Below, piece after piece: positions 8,831 through 17,360 of a DNA stretch of 24,332 nucleotides. The stretch's first letter is position 1, and each line of letters begins with the position of its first letter. The stretch spans positions 1 through 24,332 of the forward strand of contig JADGJL010000345.1 of the NCBI GenBank assembly GCA_027600665.1, written 5' to 3'. The stretch comes from Irineochytrium annulatum. Taxonomy: Eukaryota > Chytridiomycota > Chytridiomycetes > Chytridiales > Chytridiaceae. The notes under the pieces are model-generated. The model saw nothing but the letters and a program-made list of their open reading frames with translations. It did no database searches and was not told where the DNA came from. The translations under genes and the position numbers were made by a program.

Positions 8831-11800
8831 TCAGGCCTTCAGCGACTCCTGAACCGTGCAGAACAAACTACCCCCTTCGTTGAGGTTCCCGCTCCACCAC
8901 GCCTCACTGTTGGTAACCTCGCCCATCGCAATCTCCCACCCAACAACCTCCAGCCCAACCCAATCCTCCTTAGACCAACCATACACGAGAGCAACAAACT
9001 CCAGTTTTCCGCCCCTTGCCGACACAGCTTGCTCGACTAAGCCGTCCGGTATGATGAAATCCCTAAAGCAAGCATTAGCAACTAGAAGGGCAGATATCAT
9101 CAGTACCTTTGAACAGAGTCCCCGTTTCCGCGGTACCGAGCCAGGTAAATGCCGTCCACGACCACGTGTGCCGTCCCAGGCCCAGTGAGCTTCAATCTTA
9201 ATGGGCACCTCACCTTCGCTTTCACGGCCCCGCCCGCGCCGTCCTTCCCAACAAGACCCTTCATAACCACGTCCCTAATCTTCAGCGTCCCACGGAACCA
9301 TACGGGCGCCTTGCCGACAGCATCCCCGTGCTGCAGCTTGAGAACGTCGCCGTCGCCGGCGCTCTGCTCTACCCACCCGTCGCGCTTCGACTCGTCTGGG
9401 AAACCCGTAATCCCGAATGGCTGCGACACGGTCGCCACGTCAACACCCGCGGCCTCGAGACTGAATTTGACCGGTGACTGCATAGGCATCCACGACGACA
9501 GCAGGCCGTCGCCGCCGGTTCCCGGGCGAACCGAGACCTCCAGCAGCCCCCTCCCGTTCCTGACGTCGTTGAGGACGAAGGCCTGGCGGGAGAGCCCGTA
9601 GCTCTCAATGACGATAACGACCTCCTCCTCGCCGACGTCCTCACCCATAAGCCAGCTCGAGTCAAGCCGATACGACACCCGGTCCGCGAACGGGTCCGGG
9701 CCGTTCTTAGCGCCGGCACGCATCATCTGAAGCGAGTAGGTCGTGTTGCCGCCAAAGAGCCGCCCGTTGACGTAAAGCGTGGCCCTGTTCCTCATGTCGA
9801 TTGTGAGAGTCACACCGCCGTTCGATGCACCAGCGGTCTTAGCGGGCGTGCGGAAGCGGACGCGGTAGAGGAGGTGGCTGGAGATGTACCCGAGGTCGAT
9901 GACGTCCATCGCGGGCTTGGTCGCCGTTTTCAACTTGATCGGGCGCCATGGCATATCGTTAAACTGGCAAACTCTGACGCCCAAATCGCCCGACAGAGAC
10001 GCGAGCGCAGCGCCGCCCTCTAGGCCTACGAGGGGGTCGAGGAAAGTAGAGATGGTGGCGTCAGGGATTTTGCGCTTGACTAGGTTCGGGAGGCCGCCGA
10101 ATGCGTCTTTACCGTCCTTGAAGACAGGCACGAAACCGGAGGCCATCAGGTTCTGGCTTGCCGTCGTGCCGAGGCTCGACAGCAGGAGGTACGTCTCCGA
10201 GCCCCTCTCGCTCGTCTCGATCCTGCACTCCCCCTTCGCGACATCATGACGGATCCCGTAGCAGCCCCACCCAACCGACGTCGGGAACCCTTCGGCGGCC
10301 GCACCCTTTTCCCCAACCCAATACGGCTCCTCGAACGTCGGGCTAAGCGTATACACCTCGTCTCTGCCAAGGACCGCCAGGACAAGGTCACCCTTCCCGT
10401 CTTTCCCCTTGATCCTCCACCAACCCCGTCCCTTAACGTCCAACACGGTGACGTTGCCGACCTCACTCCACCTCTTCTGCACGTCGCCCTCGAGGATCTC
10501 CAGCTGGCCGTCAAACGCCATCTCACCAACGCCGCCCTCACAGATCCACACCTCGACCTGCCTCCCGCCTCCCTCCACCACCTTTGTTCTGAGATGGATC
10601 GGAGCCGTCGACATCATCAGTTTCAGACCCGTGATCCTCGACTCGTGGTGGCCGAGGCCGATAAAAGAGCGCTTGGGCGCGAGCTTCATCTGCAACGTCA
10701 CGGTCGGCCTGGTCGTAAGCTTAACCTCGAAACTGGTAGCGCCAGTGCGGCTGAAGTTCCGGAAAAAGGTGAGTGTCCCCTCCTCGTCCCCGATGCTTAC
10801 ACGCTCGCGGTTTAACGCGCCAGCGGGCTTGCAGCTCGCCTGGGCCGAGGCTGGGAGCGGCATCGTCCTAGTCGTTACCGTCGAGAAGGATCGAAGGAAC
10901 GCGAGCGTCAAGCGGAGCATACGGGCGCGTCCTGAAAGGTGTCCGTGCTCGCGAATGCAGGCGCTGTAGTCGTAGGAGGTATAGACGTCGGTGTCGCCGA
11001 GGGAGCCCCAGTTGGTGCCGCCGTAGAACATGTAGATGTTAAAGGCCGTTACGCCCTGGGCGAAGACGGACTCAACGAGGAGACGGGTGTAATCTTCGCC
11101 GTAATAGCTGTTTGGCGTGATTAATGTGTGCACTAGGAACGCAGACAAGCGAAAGTGGAACTTACTCGTAGATGGTATCGTACGTGCACTTCAGTTGGTA
11201 GTGGTTAAACCATCCACCCTGCAACTCCGCAATAAAGATCGGAGCCTACAAAATTTGATTAGCAAAAAATAGCGAGATCCACCAGATTGCAAAGATCCTA
11301 ACCGAAGCCGCAGAGCCTCCAAATCCACGGACAGCCTTCTCCATGTTATCCACGGCCTGCTCGACGGTCTCGGAGGTCCACTCTTTCCACTTGGTCTGCT
11401 TGTCCTCCCCTCCCACCAACAAGGACGTCGGCGCTGACGTTGGCGCGAAAACGACATACTTGTCAAACGAATACAGGTCGAGGCCAAAGTGCTCCTTCCC
11501 GTACGGCTTGAAACTTTCCGGCTTGGCGACGAACGACCCCTCCTCGAACGCGTCGTTGTGGAAGAGGGGTACCTGAATGTTACACTCCCTCCTCGCGACG
11601 TCCGCGAGAAAACGCATGTCGTCTGAAAGGCCGATGGGGAACCCGCGGAGGGTCTCAAAATTCTCGTTCTCAATCTGGAGTGCGAGGACACAGCCCTTCC
11701 TGCCCGGTTCGGTGATCTGGTGGCGGGCGATGATTGGAAGGATGGCGAGGAGCCAGGAGCGGCAGTGGGCAGAGTATTGGGCGTCGTACTGCTTGTGGAA

Positions 11801-12494
11801 GATCGAGACGGAGTGGCGGATGCGGATGTCGCGTTTCGCGAGGACCCAATGGGGGATCGCCCCAGCTTGCTGTAGGTTGCGTTAGCTCATCACATACGGA
11901 TTTCAAAAGAACTCACGGTTTCAGCGCAAATGTAAGGACCTGCGTTAAAAAATGAAACTTGTCAATAACATAGCTAAGCGGAGACAAGAAACAAACCAGG
12001 AGCGGCAAGGACAAACAGATGAAGTTCCTCGCATAGTGATAGTAGATAGTCCATGTCACGGTTGCCATCAAAGTGATAAACACCCTCAGCTACATCGACG
12101 TTTAACCGACATGCGGCCTTTATGCACTCAAACCTGGCGAGTGAAATCCCCAATGGAAGTAAATCCGAATGCAGTTCAGCCCAGCCTCTTTGTACGTCTC
12201 CAGCAAGGCCTTCCACCTCGTGCGGTCCGGCACCCTCCACGGATGGAACTCCCCACTGGCCAGGACGATCGGCCTCCCATCAATTCTGAAGCTTTGAGCA
12301 TCCCAGGACAGCACGCGGCCGTGACGATCGCGATCGTACGCGACGGAGCGGGTCGTGACATCGGGGACGTTCTCGCCGCCGAGCTTAAGGCGGCGCAGGT
12401 AGCGGTGCGAGAAGTAGAGGGCGGTGCTCGCGGCGGCGGCCGTGAGGCCGAGGACGGTCAGGACCTGCTCTGCGGGGTTCATGGACCGGGGCAT
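8831..12494 (-). CDS. GH35 beta-galactosidase-like protein, N-terminally membrane-anchored
   Basis: Seven exons on the minus strand: 12494-12134, 12089-11997, 11939-11917, 11869-11303, 11245-11166, 11107-9107, 9062-8831 (3357 bp, 1118 aa). An N-terminal hydrophobic helix (residues about 11-28) is followed by HRYLRRL, which suggests a type II signal anchor with a lumenal or extracellular catalytic domain. The barrel carries GH35 hallmarks: GEFHPWRVP, CIRIYFHWGFHSP, GPYICAET, then QIENEN with the predicted acid/base Glu228, FIAELQGGW with the predicted nucleophile Glu355, and FYGGTNWG. The long C-terminal part is beta-rich, as in multi-domain GH35 enzymes, and ends with a jelly-roll-like segment. 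Expected reaction: hydrolysis of terminal beta-galactosides; the natural substrate cannot be read from sequence. ATG 12494 is used; a second in-frame ATG lies at 12482, and the frame is open further upstream to 12587. Confidence 0.87.
11917..11939 (-). other. 23-bp microexon of the GH35 gene
   Basis: This exon encodes only the end of GPYICAET, a core GH35 segment just before the QAGAIPHW motif. It lies between a 57-bp intron (cgcag acceptor) and a 47-bp intron (GTGAGT donor). Without it the conserved barrel segment would be missing and the frame would break, so the call is supported by both family motif and phase. Confidence 0.75.
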
Positions 12495-12652
12495 CGCGGG
12501 GAGGTCGGTAATAAATGGACGGTTGGGACCTGACGGAGGACGTGTCGGAGTGCGGTCCGGCCGAGATCTCGTGTAGTGTCTTTTCACTGCACGGCTGCTG
12601 CACGGCTGGACCGCCGTCGCAGGCTATCACCCCCAGCCAGTTGGCAGACAGG
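12495..12652. promoter_or_regulatory. compact divergent promoter between GH35 and FHA-HMG genes
   Basis: The minus-strand GH35 start is at 12494, while the plus-strand FHA gene has its first ATG at 12515 and a second in-frame ATG at 12653, right before the FHA fold. With the first ATG only 20 bp would separate the two coding regions. With the second there are 158 bp. Either way the two genes must share or overlap their promoters and leaders. No sequence motif identifies the start sites. Confidence 0.45.
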
Positions 12653-14883
12653 ATGGTCTTCAACGTGTCCGTCTCCTACAACCAGAACCAGTGGATACCG
12701 CTCTCCAATGGCACCGTCGACCTCGGGCGAGGCGGGGTGTTGAAGGACATCAAGGACCCCCAGTGAGTGGCCGAGCTCCCCCGCCAGCTCACGGACCTTA
12801 CAAGCGGCGCGCAGGGTTTCCCGGAAGCAGGTCGAATGCACGGTCGACTCCATTGCGCGGTCCGTGACTGTCGCGCGGGTTAGTGAGTCTCCCAGCTCCC
12901 CGGTTTATCCTGACATTCGACCACTCAGTGCGGGCTAAACCCGACCTACCTCAACGAAAAGGAGATTAAGAAGGACCGCGTCGTCAACGTGAAGCACGGG
13001 GACGTTCTCCGTCTGATCAAGGATAAGCACCCGGTCCGCTTCCGAATTGAGGACCGGCCCGAGCAGACGCAGGCGACGCAGGCCCAGACGATGGATATCG
13101 ACACCCAGTGCCAGGACGCGCAGTCCCTGCCGTCTCAGCCCAGGAGTTTGGGCCGGGGGAAGCGGTCGTCGGCGGCGCATGCGTCGCTTCCAAAGAAAGC
13201 GGACGAGAGAACCGCCGCTGCTCCGGACGATCCGGACGAGGGCGCAGGCGCGCTCGTGCGGATCCAGGAGCATCGGGAGACGGACGACGAGGGGGACGAC
13301 CTGGATGACCGGCGGTGGCGGCGGGACTTCTCGGACGAGTCGGAGGACATCGCGTTCTCGGATGAGGAGGGCGACGTAGACTCGCTGGCAGGCGATGTGA
13401 AGGATCGGGATGGGCTCACGGTGAACCGAGGCGACAGCGAAGAGCCTGCGCAGAGGCCGAAGCCGAAACCGAAACCGAAACTGAAGCCCAAGCCAGCGCC
13501 AGTGGTGAAGGCCGAGGCGGCGGTTGACGATAAAGGCGAACTCCTGCCGGAGGAGGTCGTCAAACCGAAGCCCCGACTCCGGGCTAACGAGCCCGCAGTG
13601 AAGAAGGATGTTGCGGAGTACGCTGTAGGCAGCCGGCTGGGAGCGCTTGAGCGATGGAAGAAGGAGAAAGAGGGTAAAAAGAGAACGCGGAAGGGGAAAG
13701 AGAAGGCCGACATTGACAAGGTGAGCGCGGAGCCCGGAACGGAGGGCAACGCGGTCGTCAAGAAGGAGGGATCGAAGATTAAAAAGGTTACGCCGTACGG
13801 GGTCTTCTCCAAAGAAATGAGGAAGAGAGTAGCCGAGGAAGTGGGTATTATTGTTTTTCCTGATAGTTTATGGCCTTAATATGGCGTCCACAGAACTCCA
13901 ATCTGTCGGCGAAGCAGGTCACTGAGCTTCTGCGGCATCAGTTTAAGGAGCTTACGGCCTCCGAGTCAGCGAAATACAGGGAATTCGCCGACGCACAGAA
14001 CGAAGCGGCCGCAGTAGAGGCCGAGGCGAACGATAGCGACGTCACGGCCGATTTTAACGACAGTAAATCGCCACTACCCCGCCGCAAACCCCGAAAACCC
14101 GCTACCGGCGCAGCCGCAAACGATAGCGACAGCGCTACCGACCGCGAAGCGAACACTACTAAGCGGGCTGCCTCCCTTGAGTCCTCATCTTCCGACGACC
14201 TCATCGTCCACAAACGGGCGCGTCGGGATCGCGTCGACCAGACGAGCCCGACCCTAAGCCCTCAAGCGTCACCGCCGCCACCGCCAGTTCAAAATTCTCT
14301 GCCGGCGGAAGAGTCGCTGCTATTCTCGCTTGACTCGGCCGAGGAGCATCCGCCAGCGATATTGAAGCACAAGGTCTCGTCCATTCTTTTTTCGCTGGAC
14401 GACGGCGAGGAGGCCGCGTCGTCCCCGCCGGCTCCGGCAGCCACGAAAAAGGCCGATTCGAGCCTGCTGTTTTCGCTCGACGATTCACAGGCTGACGATC
14501 TTCTTCCCGCGTCTACGCCTGCCAGGGCCCCGGCGTCCAGCAGGTCGGCGCGCGCGGGGAAGGGCAACAGTGGCACAACGTCATCTGTCGTGGCGGGCGA
14601 GTCGGCGTCCGCGTCGGCGTCGTATGAGTCGTTCCGGCCGACGGGGTCCCATCGGCGTCCGAAAGAGAAGGTCGCTATGCCGTGGGATGACGAGTTTGAT
14701 TTTGAGAACCTGGGAGCGGAGGCAAAGAAGAGGGAAGAGGCGAAGAAGGTAGACGAGCCAGTGAGGATGGAAGTCGATGCGCAAGTTTCGCGGACAGTGT
14801 TGAAAGGGCCGAGCAAGTCGATTGCCTTAAAGGCGGCATACAAGGGGCTGTTGGTAAATTCCGCCAGCGAGGATGAGGATTGA
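12515..14883 (+). CDS. FHA domain plus HMG-box nuclear protein
   Basis: Four exons: 12515-12762, 12815-12878, 12929-13840, 13894-14883 (2214 bp, 737 aa). The FHA domain starts near residue 47 (MVFNVSVSYNQNQW). It shows DLGRG, VSRKQVECTV, the GLNPTYLN strand-turn typical of phosphothreonine-binding FHA folds, and HGDVLRL. An acidic and Lys-Pro-rich linker follows. A single HMG-like box spans about residues 387-445 (TPYGVFSKEMRKRVAEE, then LRHQFKELTASESAKYREFA). The C-terminal third is disordered, with three LFSLD motifs near residues 550-605 and a terminal block that includes AMPWDDEFDFENLG and AYKGLLV. Likely a chromatin- or DNA-damage-linked reader of phosphoproteins; that role is inferred from the domains only. 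Its start could instead be ATG 12653. I do not recognise a named orthologue. Confidence 0.82.
13457..13500 (+). repeat. Lys-Pro dipeptide tandem repeat inside the FHA-HMG gene
   Basis: Six-base units of the form AAG/AAA-CCG/CCC repeat about seven times in frame and encode alternating Lys and Pro with one Leu interruption. The array sits in the disordered linker between the FHA domain and the HMG box. Such an array is prone to length change by slippage. Confidence 0.7.
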
Positions 14884-15042
14884 TATAGTTACAGGGTCTG
14901 AGTATTACGGAGTTCAAATCATCAGCAATTATTGTATGTGTCATATTAATCATACATGTATATCAATCAAACTTGGGTATATGTATGCTACGCCAACTGC
15001 CCGACCCTCGAACGGAGATCCAACACAACTGCATCCCCTTTA
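14884..15042. other. short convergent intergenic region
   Basis: These 159 bp separate the stops of the FHA-HMG gene (+) and SNF8 (-). The sequence is AT-rich around 14921-14965 and probably carries both 3' ends. No separate gene is seen. Confidence 0.6.
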
Positions 15043-16046
15043 CTAGAAGGTGAAAAACCCGGCAACGTAATACCTCGGCGGGTGCACCTGCGAATCAATC
15101 CAGCATACGCCATCCTTCATCAGCGTCTCCAGCACTCGCTCGGCCCTCTCGCTGTCCCATCCCAACGCCCTCCCAAGATCTCCCGCCGTCGTAAACCCTT
15201 CGCCGCCTTCCTGTGCCTGCGCTAGAGCGCGACCGTAGTCCTGATTCAGCTCCCGTGGTAACGATGACACCATGCGTCGGCTGCCGATCGTTACGAGGTC
15301 GATCCCGCTGCCGAGGGGACTGAGGTTTTTAATGGACCTTGCGATATCGTCCCTGAGTGTCATCGCCAGAATACCATAATGAGACAAAGATAGCTCGATC
15401 ATCAATGATCGCTTACTCGCTGATTTCCTGCACGACCTTCCCGCTCCCGTCGGCGCCTTTGCCTCCACCACCACCCCGCATTCGTTCCACAAGGCGCTTC
15501 AGCTCGGCCAGGTCAATCAAACCTCCGTTCCGCTCCCTCGTCGCCAGGCACACCTCCACGATTTGCACGCCGAGCTCGTAGTAAAAGTCACCAACGCCTA
15601 AAAGCTCTGACCAGAATCCCTTATTTGCTGTAAAATCCCTGTATTAACAAAAGGAAGTCGAGGAACGTAAAAGGCTTCGCATACACGCCAACGGATCGAC
15701 ACCAATGTTTGAGCACATGCGCTGGAAGTGCATCCTGAACTCCGGATCCCTCCTGATGTCCTTCCGATACTTTGACGCGAAATCCTCCAAGTTCGAGCGA
15801 AATGTCGCCAGTTGGGCTTGCAGCTAATAGCCAGAGGGTCAGTAGCGATCCATTTTAGAGTCAAGAAGAAGGCAATCGGGCAGATACCTGGTCCAGCTGC
15901 TGCTTCTGGATCTCAGAGCCGACCTTTCCAAATTGTTCCTAATAAAGCGGGCCGTTAAGATCTCGGGATGCTCAGGTCAGCCAAGTCCTCACCTTCGCCC
16001 TGGCATTCTGCTGAAGGCCCTGAATACCTCGCCGTCGGGCGGCCAT
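15043..16046 (-). CDS. SNF8: ESCRT-II subunit SNF8/VPS22
   Basis: Five exons on the minus strand: 16046-15993, 15938-15888, 15823-15685, 15627-15417, 15352-15043 (765 bp, 254 aa, a normal length for the family). The N-terminus [20 protein letters not shown] matches the family start, followed by a coiled-coil helix, then [32 protein letters not shown] and [10 protein letters not shown] of the first winged helix. A second winged helix follows ([37 protein letters not shown]). The product acts in ESCRT-II with VPS25 and VPS36 at endosomes, sorting ubiquitinated cargo into multivesicular bodies. Exon 3 ends in phase 1 before GTATGC, which restores the conserved ASNKGFW. Head-to-head with FAM32A. 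Confidence 0.95.
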
Positions 16047-16105
16047 GATGCTTGATCGCCGATTTTGACTTCGAGTGAACTGGAACGAAGTCCTCCAGCT
16101 TCGCG
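16047..16105. promoter_or_regulatory. 59-bp divergent promoter, SNF8 / FAM32A
   Basis: Only 59 bp lie between the ATG of SNF8 on the minus strand and the ATG of FAM32A on the plus strand. Both starts are supported by conserved N-termini, so the interval must contain, or overlap with, the start regions of both transcripts. No TATA-like element is visible. Confidence 0.55.
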
Positions 16106-16731
16106 ATGTCGAGCTCGGACTACCAAAACGTGGTCGGCGGTTCTCTGAAGCTCAAGGGCGTTGCCGGAGTTGCCAAGCAAGTGCGCTTCATTGCAACAAT
16201 TCGATCGGGACACTGACTGGGGACTGAAATTACAGGAAGAAAAAGGACAAGAAGATCAAGAAGAAGGTCGATGCGCTTTTGCAGCAAGCGGGTTTGACGC
16301 GTGTGGAGGATCCGAGTGCAGGGGCGGGCGGGGAGGACAACGGCGACGGCGCGGCGGACGGAGGCGGGCAGCCGGCCGGAGGATCGTCGTCGAAATCGGC
16401 GACAACGGGGAGGACCATGACGCCGGCTGAGTTTAAGTTTGAAGAGATCAGGCGGAAGAGAGTGAGTTTGTGTCTACCAAGAACGCCTGTGGAACTCCAA
16501 ATTGTTGGTGCTGACGTGATCCATTTTGTAGCAAAAGGAGAAGGCGGCGAAGATGGCGGAGAAATCACATAAGGATCGCGTGGCGGTGAGTTTTTTGACC
16601 GTGCACTTTCGTACCTTTCTGCGTATATTTTTCTGGTTGCTGATCTTTTCATTTTGCATATTTAGGAGTTCAATAACTACCTTGACAAACTCAGCGAGCA
16701 CCACGACATTCCAAAGGTCGGCCCGGGATAG
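16106..16731 (+). CDS. FAM32A: FAM32A family protein
   Basis: Four exons: 16106-16176, 16236-16461, 16532-16585, 16666-16731 (417 bp, 138 aa). The order of motifs follows the family: GGSLKLKG near the start, a Lys-rich run (KKKKDKKIKKK), a low-complexity Gly/Ala segment, then TPAEFKFEEIRRKRQKEKAAKM, SHKDRV, FNNYLDKLSEHHDIPKVGPG. FAM32A is a small nuclear protein; the human one is known as a late-acting spliceosome factor with its C-terminus near the catalytic centre. Intron 1 (16177-16235) begins with GCAAGT, the standard GC-AG donor sequence; the GT three bases further gives the wrong frame. Slightly longer than the human protein because of the Gly/Ala insert. Confidence 0.92.
16177..16235 (+). 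other. GC-AG intron in FAM32A
   Basis: The donor reads AA/GCAAGT, a match to the usual GC-donor consensus, and the acceptor reads ttacag. Splicing here joins AA + G to a Lys codon and keeps the poly-Lys run and downstream FAM32A motifs in frame. Use of GTGCGC at 16181 would leave the wrong phase. Confidence 0.75.
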
Positions 16732-17360
16732 TGTGGCAGTTTTTGGGATTGGGACGATCTCGATTTGGGAGAAGGTTCAGTGTGGGAGAGCTTCAAGCCA
16801 AGTCCCGGACTGCGGACGTTTATGCTGCACATGTTTATATCTTCATTCTGGAGTTGCTGCTAGAGACGAGTACGATTGCGAGTAACCTATACACACCGTA
16901 TCACCGCCAAAGGAGATCGTTGAGCGTAATATCAAAATATATGCATTGCTAAAAAGGTCGATTTCCTCTAAATTTGTTGATGGCCCCCCAATCGAGAGAA
17001 CACAGAGACCAAGGTTGCGTTTTGTGCACTGAACATATAATTCGACCAGAACTTAACAGCTTCTTCTTCAGAGGCTGTACAGGGTGGCCGTCGACTTCGA
17101 CGGAATTCGACCCGTACTCGTTGTACCATCGAAATAGTTTCTGTAGTCAATTTCCGAACAATTTGTTAATTGTTGGCCAAAAACTGGAAATGGTGATCAA
17201 TTACAAAACATTTCGACAACCTTTGTCAAAAAAGGGGGCGAATCAACGCGATATATAAAATCTGGCTCACGCAAAGACCCCTTATAAGTTACATTTCTGT
17301 CCACCGCGTTATTAAGCTGCTCAGCACATCCACTTTTGTTACTTGTCACGGGTGAAACCA
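16732..17360. other. convergent intergenic region, FAM32A / cyclase B
   Basis: These 629 bp separate the stops of FAM32A (+) and cyclase B (-). No open frame resembles a protein I know, and I found no tRNA-like fold by eye. It presumably holds both 3' untranslated regions. It shows no obvious similarity to the region downstream of cyclase A, so the duplicated block appears to end near the stop codons. Confidence 0.5.

Noticed and set aside
8768..9040. 90-codon plus-strand frame overlapping the GH35 3' end
   Set aside because: It mostly overlaps antisense to the last GH35 exon, and its non-overlapping part has no recognisable feature.
10409..10969. 186-codon plus-strand frame inside the GH35 gene
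   Set aside because: Antisense to the long exon 6 of the GH35 gene; no domain or start context supports it.
13135..13812. 225-codon Ser/Phe-rich frame on the minus strand inside the FHA-HMG gene
   Set aside because: The composition is the mirror of the Lys/Glu/Asp-rich plus-strand protein. The plus strand has FHA and HMG motifs and clean splice phases.
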